Below, piece after piece: positions 34,432 to 44,030 of a stretch of 64,000 nucleotides of DNA. This DNA comes from G963662905 sp963662905 (GTDB taxonomy: Bacteria; Bacteroidota; Bacteroidia; Bacteroidales; WRLA01): positions 434,001 to 498,000 of the forward strand of contig CAXXFD010000001.1 of NCBI GenBank assembly GCA_963662905.2, given 5' to 3'. Both the position numbers and the translations under genes were made by a program. Within the stretch, counting starts at the first letter, position 1. Each line of letters begins with the position of its first letter. Under the pieces are notes generated by a model. It was not told the DNA's origin and did not search any database. It worked only from the letters and a program-made list of their open reading frames with translations.

Positions 34432-36438
34432 ATGATGAAAAAGAATATACTCATCGTATTTTGGCTGTATTTTGCCATTTTAGGGAATTTATATGCCCAA
34501 ACCGTATTTCTCGAAGACTTCAACGAAGGTTCAACTTTCCCTGAAGGGTGGGAGGTGAATACTTTTCCAATGGGCGTTGATACTTATGCTTCGAAATATA
34601 AAATAGCTAATTCAAGTTGGTGCCAAGGGGGCGGACAAGAGTTTAATTCATTTTATTTTGGCAGAGCGGCATCAAAAATATTACCCTATAATAGGATAGA
34701 ACTCATTTCACCTATATTAAACCTGTCGGCTTTCGAACAATTGAATTTCTTTATGGATTTTTTCCGTCAGGAGTATGATAGAATAGATGGGGCTTTACGT
34801 ATCAGGCTCTATGTCCGGAATGACCAAATGGAAGATTGGACGGAGCTTTATTTTCATGATTATTATGTTTGGGGGGATTTCTTCTTAAAGAGCAAACCAT
34901 TTGTATGTTCATTGGATCCCGCCATTTTTCAGGAAGAAGGTTTCCGTTTTATGCTTCTGATCGATTTAAATGAAATCCCGGTAAGTGAAAGCCTTTATTG
35001 GTTTAATATTGATAATGTTAAAATAGAAGTTGCGCCTCAAACAGATTTAGCCTTGTTTGATCAATATCCGGATTTGCATATCCCTTCAGATAGCCTTTTA
35101 AGCCCTAAAGTCAGGCTTGTCAATAAGGGCATAGAAGCCGCGAATGGGAAAGTTCGTTGTTCGATTTGGGAGCACAAAAGCAATGAGCTGGTGTATGAAG
35201 AAAGCGTGGATATTCCGGATATGGCACGTATGGATACCCTAAGCCTGGAATTTCCTGCTTTTAATTTGACCTATTTGAATCATTTATATCATTTGGATTT
35301 TGAACTGGATTGTGCAGGGGATGAAAATCCTGACAACAACCTGATCGGATTTGAGGTGGACACCTATACCACCCCATTCCACAATTGGATAGGTCTGAAT
35401 GTGTTTTATTCAACAGAATACAGCCATGGTACAGATTTATGGGGAGAATATTACAACTTGCACCGCGTTTTAGATACTTTGAGCCTGGTAAAGCAAAGCT
35501 TGCCAAAGGTGTGCCCTGTTAATTATGTTTATGATGATGTAGCGGATTCATTGGATTGCCAGACGGCTGTTTCTTATATGCATGATCTTGGCATAACCTA
35601 CGCCCCAACAAAGCTGATCCGTCACGTAAACGGCTATACCCCAAGTTTTAGCCTGTACCCCAGAAGGTTTTTCAGGGCTTTTAACAACAGATATAATTCT
35701 ATGTTTAATTCCATAGGCTCCCAATATAAACGGCTTGCAGATTACCGGGCTCCCTTTGCCCTGGATGTTTACGGCACCCATTCCGGCCTGGATTATGACC
35801 TGACAATCGAGCTCACCCCAAAAGCCCCAATCGTAAATGACCGTTTAAAATTGCGCACGGTAATCACCCGCTCCCATGTGCCTTCCAATGCCAATACAGA
35901 GTTGCCAGACCAATTTCGTGTAGAGTATTTCGATGACGTAGTCCAAATGGCCCTGCCCGATACCAACGGTATTGCCTTTGCCATGGACGGATCAGAGACC
36001 AGCCCTATGCAATGGGAAATGTCTTTCAGTTTAAAGGATTTCTGGGATCCGGAGCAGGTGAAGATCGTAACTTATGTGCAGGATACATTTACCTACGACA
36101 TCCTGCAATGCCGTGCTGTGCCCCTGCAAAACCTTTGGGGCGTGGGTATGGAAGAAGAAGCGCAAACGCCTGCCGAAAGCGTCCTCATCAGTCCCAATCC
36201 GGCAAAAGACATGCTTTATGCGCAGCTCATGCTGGAAATGCCGGCCAATGTTGATTTCCGCCTCTTCGATATCAATGGCCACGACCTGGGCATTCTGAAA
36301 AGAAGCTTCCTCGGTGCAGGAAACCACAAAGTGCAGATCAATGTACCGAAGCACATAAAAACAGGCATCTACATCCTGCAAACCGAAACAGATCGGGAGG
36401 TGTATTCGCAGAAACTGAATATTGTGCGGCAAGGATAG
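34432..36438 (+). CDS. secreted T9SS protein with choice-of-anchor-like N-terminal domain
   Basis: This 668-residue protein has a signal peptide (MKKNILIVFWLYFAILGNLY, cleavage after AQ). An N-terminal jelly-roll-like domain spans residues about 22-205 (VFLEDFNEGSTFPEGWEVNT ... YWFNIDNVKIEV), the pattern of MAM/choice-of-anchor J domains. A CARDB-like region lies near 205-305 (DSLLSPKVRLVNKGIEAANG). The region at about 320-560 has thioredoxin-like hints (TYAPTKLIRHVNGY). A T9SS type A sorting domain closes the protein (SVLISPNPAKDMLYAQ ... KLNIVRQG). It is divergent from the RHS locus and convergent with purC. The function is unknown. Confidence 0.8.
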   Translation: MMKKNILIVFWLYFAILGNLYAQTVFLEDFNEGSTFPEGWEVNTFPMGVDTYASKYKIANSSWCQGGGQEFNSFYFGRAASKILPYNRIELISPILNLSAFEQLNFFMDFFRQEYDRIDGALRIRLYVRNDQMEDWTELYFHDYYVWGDFFLKSKPFVCSLDPAIFQEEGFRFMLLIDLNEIPVSESLYWFNIDNVKIEVAPQTDLALFDQYPDLHIPSDSLLSPKVRLVNKGIEAANGKVRCSIWEHKSNELVYEESVDIPDMARMDTLSLEFPAFNLTYLNHLYHLDFELDCAGDENPDNNLIGFEVDTYTTPFHNWIGLNVFYSTEYSHGTDLWGEYYNLHRVLDTLSLVKQSLPKVCPVNYVYDDVADSLDCQTAVSYMHDLGITYAPTKLIRHVNGYTPSFSLYPRRFFRAFNNRYNSMFNSIGSQYKRLADYRAPFALDVYGTHSGLDYDLTIELTPKAPIVNDRLKLRTVITRSHVPSNANTELPDQFRVEYFDDVVQMALPDTNGIAFAMDGSETSPMQWEMSFSLKDFWDPEQVKIVTYVQDTFTYDILQCRAVPLQNLWGVGMEEEAQTPAESVLISPNPAKDMLYAQLMLEMPANVDFRLFDINGHDLGILKRSFLGAGNHKVQINVPKHIKTGIYILQTETDREVYSQKLNIVRQG

Positions 36439-36444
36439 TCTATA

Positions 36445-36480
36445 ATAAAACAGGGATACAAAAATGCGTCCCTGTTTTAT
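36445..36480. terminator. bidirectional terminator between convergent genes
   Basis: ATAAAACAGGGA (36445-36456) and TCCCTGTTTTAT (36469-36480) form a perfect 12-bp stem. It lies between the stops of the T9SS gene (36438, plus) and purC (36505, minus) and serves both strands. Confidence 0.75.
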
Positions 36481-36504
36481 TCCAAAATCACAATAAAATC
36501 TTGT

Positions 36505-37440
36505 TTACAATGCTGCGAGGATATTTTTTTCTACGCGTTCATGAATATTGGAAACATCGGCTTTCTCAAATTTTTCACCGGTGATACGTTCGTAAAGTTC
36601 GATATAACGTTCGGAAACGCGTTGCACAAAATCATCGGGCATATCGGGAGCCGCTTGACCTTCCTGACCCTGGAAGCCTTGTTCCATCAACCATTCGCGT
36701 ACAAATTCCTTGGAAAGCTGTTTTTGCTGTTCGCCATTGGCAAAACGCTCTTCATAGCCTTCTTTGTAGAAATAGCGCGAAGAATCCGGTGTGTGGATTT
36801 CGTCGATCAGGTAGATTTTACCGTCTTTCAATCCAAACTCATACTTTGTATCCACAAGGATCAGTCCTGCTTTTTCGGCAATTTCAGAGCCACGCTGAAA
36901 CAGTTTGCGTGTAATATCTTCGAGTTGGTTGTAGTGCTCTTCGCTTACGAGTCCCTGTTTGATAATCTCTTCCCGGCTGATGTCTTCGTCGTGGCCGGTT
37001 TCGGCTTTTGTTGTGGGCGTTACAATCGGCTCGGCAAAGCGCTGATGCTCTTTCATTCCTTCGGGAATCGGAACACCACAAATTTCGCGCGCACCTTTTT
37101 TATAATTGCGCCACGAGCTGCCTGTAAGGTATCCGCGGATGATCATTTCAATAGGAAAAGGCTTGCAATAATGACCAATAGTAACCATTGGATCGGGTGT
37201 GGAAACCTTCCAGTTGGGTACGATATCAGCGGTAGCATCCAAAAATTTGGCGGCAATCTGGTTGAGCACCTGGCCTTTAAACGGAATGCCTTTGGGCAAA
37301 ACCACATCAAAAGCAGAGATTCGGTCTGATGCAATCATCACCAGCTTATCATCATCAATATTATATACATCGCGCACCTTCCCGGTGTATTTGTCTTTTT
37401 GTCCCGGGAAATGAAAATCCGTTTTTACTATAGCATTCAT
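36505..37440 (-). CDS. purC: phosphoribosylaminoimidazole-succinocarboxamide synthase (SAICAR synthetase)
   Basis: This cytosolic enzyme joins CAIR and aspartate with ATP in purine synthesis. The 311 residues show family motifs: GKVRDVYNIDDDKLVMIASD, RISAFDVVLPKGIPFKG, the MIIRGYLTGSSWRNYKKG segment, and KYEFGLKDGKIYLIDEIHTP with DSSRYF. The length fits the longer (about 300 aa) SAICAR synthetases. I chose MNAIVKTDFHF at 37440. The frame is open to 37545, but that part would run through a terminator hairpin. The -7 box TATCTTTG lies 21 nt upstream. Confidence 0.95.
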   Translation of the reverse strand: MNAIVKTDFHFPGQKDKYTGKVRDVYNIDDDKLVMIASDRISAFDVVLPKGIPFKGQVLNQIAAKFLDATADIVPNWKVSTPDPMVTIGHYCKPFPIEMIIRGYLTGSSWRNYKKGAREICGVPIPEGMKEHQRFAEPIVTPTTKAETGHDEDISREEIIKQGLVSEEHYNQLEDITRKLFQRGSEIAEKAGLILVDTKYEFGLKDGKIYLIDEIHTPDSSRYFYKEGYEERFANGEQQKQLSKEFVREWLMEQGFQGQEGQAAPDMPDDFVQRVSERYIELYERITGEKFEKADVSNIHERVEKNILAAL

Positions 37441-37460
37441 AATCAAATATATTTTTTTTG

Positions 37461-37468
37461 CAAAGATA
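37461..37468 (-). promoter_or_regulatory. candidate -7 box of purC
   Basis: On the minus strand this reads TATCTTTG, a fit to TAnnTTTG, ending 21 nt before the purC ATG. No clear -33 TTTG was found at 19-21 nt spacing. Confidence 0.35.
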
Positions 37469-37492
37469 ATATCCCTGGGGTTTTTGGAGGCT

Positions 37493-37535
37493 CCTAACTG
37501 AACTTTTCCAAAGTCTAGAACTTTGAAAAAGTTAG
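37493..37535 (-). terminator. hairpin at the end of the phoH-DUF554 transcript
   Basis: CCTAACTGAACTTTTCCAAAGT pairs (with one bulge and a mismatch) with ACTTTGAAAAAGTTAGG around CTAGA. It overlaps the stop codon of the 37532-38215 gene and separates that operon from purC. Confidence 0.5.
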
Positions 37536-38215
37536 GAACCACCAAAAACCATCACCATCAAAATTACGAACAAGAGGGCAGGCAGCATGTTCATGATGCG
37601 CAGCTTTTTAATACCCAGTATATTGATGCCCAAGCCGATGAGCATCACACCGCCGACAGCTGTAATTTCTGCTATCATTTCCGGCAGGAGAAAATCCTGT
37701 ACTGAAGATGCCAGCAAAGTCAACCCGCCTTGAAAAATCAGAAGCGGAATGGCAGAGAGCAAAACCCCGACACCCAAAGCTGCGGCTAAGGCAATAGAAG
37801 AAAATCCATCCATAAGCGATTTGGTAAGCGGCAAATCCGGATTATTGTTGATGCCTTCTTCAATGGCTCCTAAAATGGTCATACTGCCCATACAAAACAG
37901 AAGAAAAGCAGTAATAAGCCCTTCCTGAAAACGCTCGTTATTGCCCGGAAGTTTCCTTTTTAAGAAATCCCCTAAACGCTCCATGCGTTCTTCAAGACGA
38001 ATCAATTCACCGGAAATCCCACCGAGCAGCAGGCTGAAAATCAGATAAATCAAATGGCTTGTTTCCAAAGCCATGCTTACACCCAGAAAAAGGGTAAAAA
38101 GCCCCAACACCTGAAAAACAATTTCCGTAAGCCGCTTGGGCATCCGGTTTTTGATCAGAAGCCCCAGCAGGCTGCCTGCTACAACTGCAGCCACATTTAC
38201 CAGCGTTCCGGTCAT
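37532..38215 (-). CDS. DUF554 family membrane protein
   Basis: This 227-residue integral membrane protein has about six to seven transmembrane segments. It begins TGTLVNVAAVVAGSLLGLLI and contains FCMGSMTILGAIEEG and ALAAALGVGVLLSAIPLLIF, all typical of the DUF554/YqgA family. Members are thought to be transporters, but none is firmly assigned. Its ATG overlaps the stop of phoH by 4 nt, so the two are translationally coupled. Pairing with phoH may be incidental. Confidence 0.85.
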   Translation of the reverse strand: MTGTLVNVAAVVAGSLLGLLIKNRMPKRLTEIVFQVLGLFTLFLGVSMALETSHLIYLIFSLLLGGISGELIRLEERMERLGDFLKRKLPGNNERFQEGLITAFLLFCMGSMTILGAIEEGINNNPDLPLTKSLMDGFSSIALAAALGVGVLLSAIPLLIFQGGLTLLASSVQDFLLPEMIAEITAVGGVMLIGLGINILGIKKLRIMNMLPALLFVILMVMVFGGS

Positions 38216-39165
38216 GATTTGTTTTCTTCTTTATTGTATGCTTTGAGAATATCCCCAACCAATCTATGGCGGACGATATCGCTTTCATCGAGGTAAATGC
38301 TGTCAATTCCGGGAATATTTTTTAGGCGACGCAATGCTCCGGGCAGTCCTGATTTCTGATTTCCGGGCAGGTCGATTTGCGTGATATCACCAGTTACCAC
38401 AAAGCGAGCAGAAGGCCCCATTCGGGTGAGGAACATTTTGAGCTGGCTTTCCTTACAGTTTTGGGCTTCATCCAGAATGGCGAACGCATGATCGAGGGTA
38501 CGGCCACGCATAAATGCCAGCGGAGCCACTTCGATGGTACCGTCTTCCAGATAAGTAAGCAGTCGTTGGGTCGGGATCATATCGCGCAAAGCGTCGTACA
38601 AAGGCTGAAGGTAAGGATCGAGTTTGTCTTTCAGGTCGCCGGGAAGGAAACCCAGGTTCTCACCGGCTTCAACAGCAGGTCGTGTAAGAATGATCCTTCT
38701 GACTTCTTTATTTTTTAAAGCGCGCACGGCCAATGCCACAGCAGTATATGTTTTTCCGGTTCCGGCCGGGCCAATAGCAAACACGAGGTCATTTTTAAGG
38801 ATGCTTTTGGTCATGCGCAATTGATTTAGCGTCCGCGGTTTGATCACCTTTCCGTTGCGGCCATGCACAATGGCATCGGCAGCATCTTTGGGTTCATTGC
38901 CGTTGGCATCGCGCGATCCGTTCATAATTTGTCCCACATCCTGGTCTGTCAGTTTGTTGAAGCGGTCGAAATGCAGCAGGCACAAATTAAATTTCTGTTC
39001 AAAATTGCTGATCTCTTCATCATCACCGATTAATTTAAGCAGATCGCCACGGGCAACAATTCGAAGTTTTGGGAAAAAGCCGCGCATGGCATTCAGGTTG
39101 ACATCGTTAGGACCAAAAATATCCAGGGCAGAAAAATCCTCAGTTGATAAAACTTTTTCGGGCAT
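38212..39165 (-). CDS. phoH: PhoH family ATPase
   Basis: This 317-residue protein has an N-terminal PhoH-associated KH-like region (residues about 10-100, NLNAMRGFFPKLRIVARGDL). The PhoH ATPase domain has Walker A (AIGPAGTGKTYTAVALAV), Walker B-like AFAILDEAQNC, RLLTYLEDGTIEVAPLAF, and FVVTGDITQIDLPG. PhoH-like proteins (YbeZ type) are implicated in RNA metabolism and often accompany the endoribonuclease YbeY, which is not seen here. I start at MPEKVLST (39165). The frame extends seven codons upstream. Confidence 0.92.
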   Translation of the reverse strand: MPEKVLSTEDFSALDIFGPNDVNLNAMRGFFPKLRIVARGDLLKLIGDDEEISNFEQKFNLCLLHFDRFNKLTDQDVGQIMNGSRDANGNEPKDAADAIVHGRNGKVIKPRTLNQLRMTKSILKNDLVFAIGPAGTGKTYTAVALAVRALKNKEVRRIILTRPAVEAGENLGFLPGDLKDKLDPYLQPLYDALRDMIPTQRLLTYLEDGTIEVAPLAFMRGRTLDHAFAILDEAQNCKESQLKMFLTRMGPSARFVVTGDITQIDLPGNQKSGLPGALRRLKNIPGIDSIYLDESDIVRHRLVGDILKAYNKEENKS

Positions 39166-39324
39166 AAAGTAAATTTCTATACACAATTATTTCGGCAGAA
39201 CGAGGCACAAAAGAAGCTGAAATTGAATAATTTGAAAAAAAGCCTATCTAATGCGCCATTAATTCTTAATTTTGAGCTACAAAAATAGGTGAAAATTACG
39301 CAACAGGATAAAAAGCTTAAAATT

Positions 39325-40107
39325 ATGCCGATTATCACATTAACAAGCGATTGGGGACTGAGCGACCACTATGTGGCGGCAGCAAAAGGCTATGTAATGA
39401 GCCACTGTCCGGAGGCAAATGTGGTGGACATCAGCCACAACATCCCTCCTTTTGACCTCAATAAAGCTTCATTTATACTCAAAAATGCATACCCATTTTT
39501 CCCAAAAGGCAGCATTCATGTGCTTGCTGTGCTTTCGGAAAGCGACCTGGATATTCCGCACGTTTTGGTTCGATATGACGGACATTATTTTATTGGCGCC
39601 GACAATGGTGTTTTTTCACTCATTTTTAAGAAGGAGCCCGAAGAAATTATCCATCTCGACCTGATGCAGGAAAATGATTATTTCACATTTCCCGAAACAG
39701 AAATTTTTCTGCAGGCGGCCTGCAAATTCATCCAGGGTGCTGCCCCGGAAGATTTGGGCGAGAAAAAGGCACAGCTCAAACCACGCATGAACTTCCAACC
39801 TGTTTTATCGGGCAATATCCTGAAAGGCAAGGTAATTTATATCGACCGATATGAAAATGCCATTGTGAATATTTCGGAAGAAAGCTTCAGGAAAGCCAGG
39901 CAAGGGCGGAATTTCAGCATACAATTCAGTGGCGGGCGCTACAAAATCAATAATATCTCAAAATCCTATCTGGATGTGCCAGAGGGAGAGATGCTGGCCT
40001 TATTTGGCAGTCACGGATTCCTGGAAATTGCAATAAACCAGGGCAATGCAGCCAGTTTGCTGGGATTGGCAGGTGATGATACCGTGCGTTTTGAATTTTT
40101 TGATTAA
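39325..40107 (+). CDS. S-adenosyl-L-methionine hydroxide adenosyltransferase (DUF62)
   Basis: This 260-residue enzyme of the SAM hydrolase/halogenase superfamily hydrolyses SAM to adenosine and methionine in characterised bacterial members. Motifs are ITLTSDWGLSDHYVAAAKG at the N-terminus, VDISHNIPPFDLNKASFIL, and YFIGADNGVFSLIF. The C-terminal beta-barrel has YIDRYENAIVNIS and FGSHGFLEIAINQGNA. I start at MPIITLTSD (39325) because the family begins there. An upstream in-frame ATG at 39289 is less likely. The next gene follows after 12 nt. Confidence 0.92.
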   Translation: MPIITLTSDWGLSDHYVAAAKGYVMSHCPEANVVDISHNIPPFDLNKASFILKNAYPFFPKGSIHVLAVLSESDLDIPHVLVRYDGHYFIGADNGVFSLIFKKEPEEIIHLDLMQENDYFTFPETEIFLQAACKFIQGAAPEDLGEKKAQLKPRMNFQPVLSGNILKGKVIYIDRYENAIVNISEESFRKARQGRNFSIQFSGGRYKINNISKSYLDVPEGEMLALFGSHGFLEIAINQGNAASLLGLAGDDTVRFEFFD

Positions 40108-40119
40108 AAAAACGGTTCA

Positions 40120-41049
40120 ATGCGCTTTGCCCTCTTTTTCCTTCAGCTTTTAGGGGATTATTTCCATTTTAGAAAAACATACCGGAAATTCATTTTGCCG
40201 ATGAAGCAAGCCGGCATGATTGAAGCAGCAGCTTATCCCAAAAGCCTGAATTACCGGCTCAGGAACTATGCTACGGTGATTGCGGCTTTTTTTGGCGGAC
40301 AGCTTTTTCGCCTGTACGATCAAAAGAAAACCGCTGAAAACACCCGCTTGATGTCGGCATGCTTTGCTGCTTCGGCTGTTTTTGATGCTTTTTTTGATGA
40401 AGGTGAAAACACCAAAACCCTTAAACGCATTTTAAAAGGAGAAAATCCCGCACCAAAATCATCGCTGGAAGCCCTTGCAATTAATCTTTATAAGGAAATC
40501 AATACCCTATCCAAAAAGCGTGGACAAAAAATATTTGAAACTGCTTTACAGCTGTTTGATGCTCAGGAAACTCAGAACAAATTTCAGGAGACCTTCAAGC
40601 CAAAACCCCATACTGAAGATACACATACTTTAAAGCGAAGCAACGATGCGAAAGGCGGGTTAGGCGCCCTGATTTATCGTTTTGCCATTGCAGAAGAGAC
40701 AAGCAAAACAGAGGAAAAATGCTTTGCAGAACTCGGTGCCATGGTACAGTATTGTGATGATGTATTTGATATGCAACGCGATCTGAAGAGCGGGCAAATC
40801 AGCCCCGTACTCCTGAAACCTTCGTTTGAAGCCATGGAGCAGGAACTGAGCATACGGTCGGAAGCATGTTTTGCACAAATGGAATCCCTGAACATGCAAA
40901 AAAGGCGGATCCGGGCTTTTCTCTACGGATTCCGGCTTTACACCAAAATGACTCAGAAAAAAATCCGGGCAATTTCCAAAAAATGCAATGGCGATATTAA
41001 AGCGGTAGAATTTTTGGATCTGAAGGCTTTTGATATGTCTTTTTTATAG
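40120..41049 (+). CDS. unknown alpha-helical protein with two Asp-rich motifs
   Basis: This 309-residue, mostly helical protein was not recognised with certainty. It has an Asp-rich FDAFFDE near residue 90 and QYCDDVFDMQRDLKSG near residue 210, arranged like the two metal-binding motifs of class I isoprenoid synthases. The spacing of about 120 residues fits that fold. It has no signal peptide. It follows the SAM hydroxide adenosyltransferase by 12 nt and is probably cotranscribed. Isoprenoid synthase-like function is a hypothesis. It could equally be a Bacteroidota-specific hypothetical protein. Confidence 0.6.
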   Translation: MRFALFFLQLLGDYFHFRKTYRKFILPMKQAGMIEAAAYPKSLNYRLRNYATVIAAFFGGQLFRLYDQKKTAENTRLMSACFAASAVFDAFFDEGENTKTLKRILKGENPAPKSSLEALAINLYKEINTLSKKRGQKIFETALQLFDAQETQNKFQETFKPKPHTEDTHTLKRSNDAKGGLGALIYRFAIAEETSKTEEKCFAELGAMVQYCDDVFDMQRDLKSGQISPVLLKPSFEAMEQELSIRSEACFAQMESLNMQKRRIRAFLYGFRLYTKMTQKKIRAISKKCNGDIKAVEFLDLKAFDMSFL

Positions 41050-41312
41050 TCCGGCTTACTAATTTAGAGTCCATCAATAAAGCCGGAAGAATTGGACAAC
41101 AAACTTCCCCAAAGTTTGAACCATTGGTAATGTCTGTCCCGGATTAGGTTCTCCACATTTTGAATGTTCTGCAGGATTTCGGGCAGAATAAAAAAACCGG
41201 AAACTCCCCTGCTAAATATTTAAGCAATTAATGAGAAAAGCAAACCACTGCACTAACCCAACCTTTTCAACCAAATGCTTTTCTTTGATCAGGAGTCCCG
41301 GTTTATTAAACT

Positions 41313-42563
41313 TTATTTCTTTGAAATATATTCCGTTTCATTTAATCTCTGGAGATGTTGTAATGTTGGTTTCCAGATGTAGTTAAACACAAAACCTGCG
41401 GTAAGTACGCCTGCAAAAACTGTTGCAATAGCAAACCCATACATTGCATTTCCTCCAAACAAATCGCTTACAACTCCCATTGCCAATGGACCCAGTGCGG
41501 CACCGGCAGCGGTAAAGAACAGTATAATTCCTGCAATAGCTCCATGCTTAGGTTTTGGGAAACAACTAATTCCTTTTGAATTAATAGTTGGATAAATAAC
41601 CGACATAAACAAGCCGGTTATTGGCAGCAGATATACTGCTGCATCAGGAAAAACAATTGTTGAAAGGAAGCAGGAAAAGATCACCAAACCCGAAATTGTC
41701 AATACAAGATCCCAGGGCAATTTTGTTATCATCCAGGCGCCAAAAAAACGTCCTGCAGCACGCAAAACAAAGAAGATGGGCAAGGCATAGGTAGCAATAA
41801 AAATCAGCGAGCCATCATAATCTTTAAGTAATGTAGGCATCCAAACATAAATTGCGGCTTCCACGGTAACATAGAAAAAAGCAGCCAATGAAAAACCGAG
41901 GGCATATGGGTTTTTGACCATTTGCAAGGTTCTACCTACGTTAATGGGCTCTTCCGTGCTCTTTTTTGTTTTCGGATATTTCACAAAAACAGCGATTAGA
42001 ATGAGTATAACACTAATAATTGCTGCGATCACATAAAGCCATTTCCACTCCACGTTTTGATTCAGCAAATAGCTCACTAAAAATGGACCGATAATAGCAC
42101 CCACACCAAAGAAACCTTCGACAGTGTTCATGGTAGCAGTGTGTTCGTTATTGGAATGAGAAATATCACCAATCAGAGCCAAAGCTCCGGTTCGAAAAAC
42201 ACCAATAGCCGCGCCGGAGAACACCAGAAGGGACAGAAAGAACAGAAATGAGTGCCCTGCCAAAAACAAAAGTGAGCTCACAGAGAAACAAGCCAGCCCC
42301 AGGATAATGGTTTTCTTTCTACCCATTTTATCAGCCAGAAACCCTAAAAATATACCCGCAAGAGCCATCGCGGTCATAGGACCATAGTGAAAAAAACCTG
42401 CTGCGGTCATGCTAAGGCGAAACTCTTCAATTATTTCCGGAATAATGACACCTACCGCGTCTGTCGTCATAGCAAACATCATAAACATAAAGTAGGTCAG
42501 CAGTTTGATGGCGCGGTTTCCGGAAATTTGTACTCTTGTATGCATGGAGTTTGTTTTAGGCAA
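41313..42563 (-). CDS. MFS transporter of the sucrose locus
   Basis: This 416-residue major facilitator superfamily protein has about 12 transmembrane segments. Between segments 2 and 3 is the MFS loop motif GFLADKMGRKKT. The second half begins after a charged loop (VKYPKTKKSTEEP). Its start overlaps the sucrose phosphorylase stop by 8 nt, so the two are coupled. By context it probably imports sucrose across the inner membrane, or a related disaccharide. The substrate is inferred only from the neighbour. An alternative start is MHTRVQ, six codons in. Confidence 0.82.
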   Translation of the reverse strand: MPKTNSMHTRVQISGNRAIKLLTYFMFMMFAMTTDAVGVIIPEIIEEFRLSMTAAGFFHYGPMTAMALAGIFLGFLADKMGRKKTIILGLACFSVSSLLFLAGHSFLFFLSLLVFSGAAIGVFRTGALALIGDISHSNNEHTATMNTVEGFFGVGAIIGPFLVSYLLNQNVEWKWLYVIAAIISVILILIAVFVKYPKTKKSTEEPINVGRTLQMVKNPYALGFSLAAFFYVTVEAAIYVWMPTLLKDYDGSLIFIATYALPIFFVLRAAGRFFGAWMITKLPWDLVLTISGLVIFSCFLSTIVFPDAAVYLLPITGLFMSVIYPTINSKGISCFPKPKHGAIAGIILFFTAAGAALGPLAMGVVSDLFGGNAMYGFAIATVFAGVLTAGFVFNYIWKPTLQHLQRLNETEYISKK

Positions 42564-44016
42564 TATTAATATAATTCAATTGATTCCATGAAGAAAACCG
42601 GATTTCGGCTTTTTGTTGGTTTAGGTCGATATTCAGCTCGGCAAAATCCTTTCCGTTAACCCAGCGAATTGCTAACACATCTGCCCTTGTATCCAATAAT
42701 TCAAAGGAACCATCAAAAGCCTTATGCGTATTTCGGAAACGGATTAATTGCTTCAATTTCTGAATTACAGACATATTCAATCTGTTTTTAATTTCCTCTT
42801 TACTAAAATAATGACGGTTAATATCGCGTCCTACGCGCGTTTTGGCAAGCAATTCCATATCATTTTCTCCGGCGAACAAACCCACATAATAGACCTGAGG
42901 GATTCCGGGGGCAAAAAACTGAATTGCCCGTGCCATCAAATAGTCATTTTCATCACGTCCGAGCGCATCAAAATAAGTACAGTTTACCTGATACAGATCA
43001 AGATTAGACGCAGCAGCGCCTGTAGCCTTACGACTGTTTCCTCCGCTGTTTTCATGGATTTTCTCCACAATTTCATCCAAACGGTCATCATCAATGAGTC
43101 CGGGTTTTCCATTTTCCGAAGCAACATCCACCACACCAATACCATCATGTGTATCGAGCACAGTAAAAGCATTTCCCGGGCTGATTTTGAGCCATTTTTT
43201 AAGATTGGAAGCATCTTTGTTAAAAAGGGTATCCAGCACCAGTACAGGCAAGGCGAAATCGTAAACATAATCCACTTTTTCCGCAATCCTGATTTGGGTT
43301 TTATAATAAGAATGGATTTCCACCAAAACGCTGATGCCCAGATTTCGTGCTTTTGTAGTAAGTTCTGCAATAAAATCAAAGGTTTTTTCTGTCATAAAGC
43401 AGCTGGTACCTCTTTGCTTAACAGCATATCCGGCAGCATCGAGGCGAATCATACTAATCCCTGATTTCTTAAAGATCAGGAGGATATCGTTCAGGTAAGC
43501 AGCGCCCCTGTCGGTATTGACATCAATATCAATTTGATTGCTGGTAAAAGTGGTCCAAATCAAGCGGGCGCTTCCATCGGCAAACTGAAATGTTGTAAAG
43601 GGCATTCCCGGGCGCGGGCGGTATATACTAAGCAATTCATGCTCACTTGCCCCATCAGGGAAAACACGTCCATAAGTAAGAAACAGGTCTGCAAAATCAG
43701 ATTTATCTCCATTTTTGAGAAAGTCCTGAAACATGTCAGATTCTGCCGAAACATGATTTACAATCAGGTCGGCCATAACATCTATTTCTTTACTCAAGAC
43801 TTCAATATCATTCCAATTGCCCAAACGCGGGTCAACCAGTTGGTGGTCTATCGGGTCAAAACCGGCGTCCTGGCCATCAATAGGGTAATAAAAAGGCAAA
43901 ATATGAACCCCACCGAAAAGGCCATTCAGATCATTCTTAAAAAGCGATTTTAATTCTATTATATTTTTACATCCCAGCCGGTCGACATACGTAATAAGCT
44001 GCACTTTGTTTTTCAT
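42556..44016 (-). CDS. sucrose phosphorylase (GH13 subfamily 18)
   Basis: This 486-residue cytosolic enzyme converts sucrose and phosphate to glucose 1-phosphate and fructose. The retaining GH13 residues are visible: the Asp nucleophile in IRLDAAGYA (about residue 193), the Glu acid/base in VLVEIHSYYK (about 232) and the Asp in DTHDGIGVVD (about 290). The N-terminus (MKNKVQLITYVDRLG) and VHILPFYYPIDGQDAGFDPI segment are typical of sucrose phosphorylases rather than amylases. It lies between the TonB receptor and the MFS permease on one strand. Related enzymes accept sucrose 6-phosphate or glucosylglycerate, so substrate is likely but not proven. Confidence 0.88.
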   Translation of the reverse strand: MKNKVQLITYVDRLGCKNIIELKSLFKNDLNGLFGGVHILPFYYPIDGQDAGFDPIDHQLVDPRLGNWNDIEVLSKEIDVMADLIVNHVSAESDMFQDFLKNGDKSDFADLFLTYGRVFPDGASEHELLSIYRPRPGMPFTTFQFADGSARLIWTTFTSNQIDIDVNTDRGAAYLNDILLIFKKSGISMIRLDAAGYAVKQRGTSCFMTEKTFDFIAELTTKARNLGISVLVEIHSYYKTQIRIAEKVDYVYDFALPVLVLDTLFNKDASNLKKWLKISPGNAFTVLDTHDGIGVVDVASENGKPGLIDDDRLDEIVEKIHENSGGNSRKATGAAASNLDLYQVNCTYFDALGRDENDYLMARAIQFFAPGIPQVYYVGLFAGENDMELLAKTRVGRDINRHYFSKEEIKNRLNMSVIQKLKQLIRFRNTHKAFDGSFELLDTRADVLAIRWVNGKDFAELNIDLNQQKAEIRFSSWNQLNYINIA

Positions 44017-44030
44017 TATTTTCCTTTTTG

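Noticed and set aside
36541..37329. Long plus-strand open frame opposite purC
   Set aside because: It is a mirror of the purC coding sequence with no family similarity.
37441..37545. Longer N-terminus for purC
   Set aside because: The extra 35 codons cross a terminator hairpin and a -7 box, and do not fit the family start.
41050..41312. Possible small gene or RNA between the unknown Asp-rich protein and the MFS gene
   Set aside because: There is no open frame of note and only a weak, long-looped inverted repeat, so nothing can be claimed.
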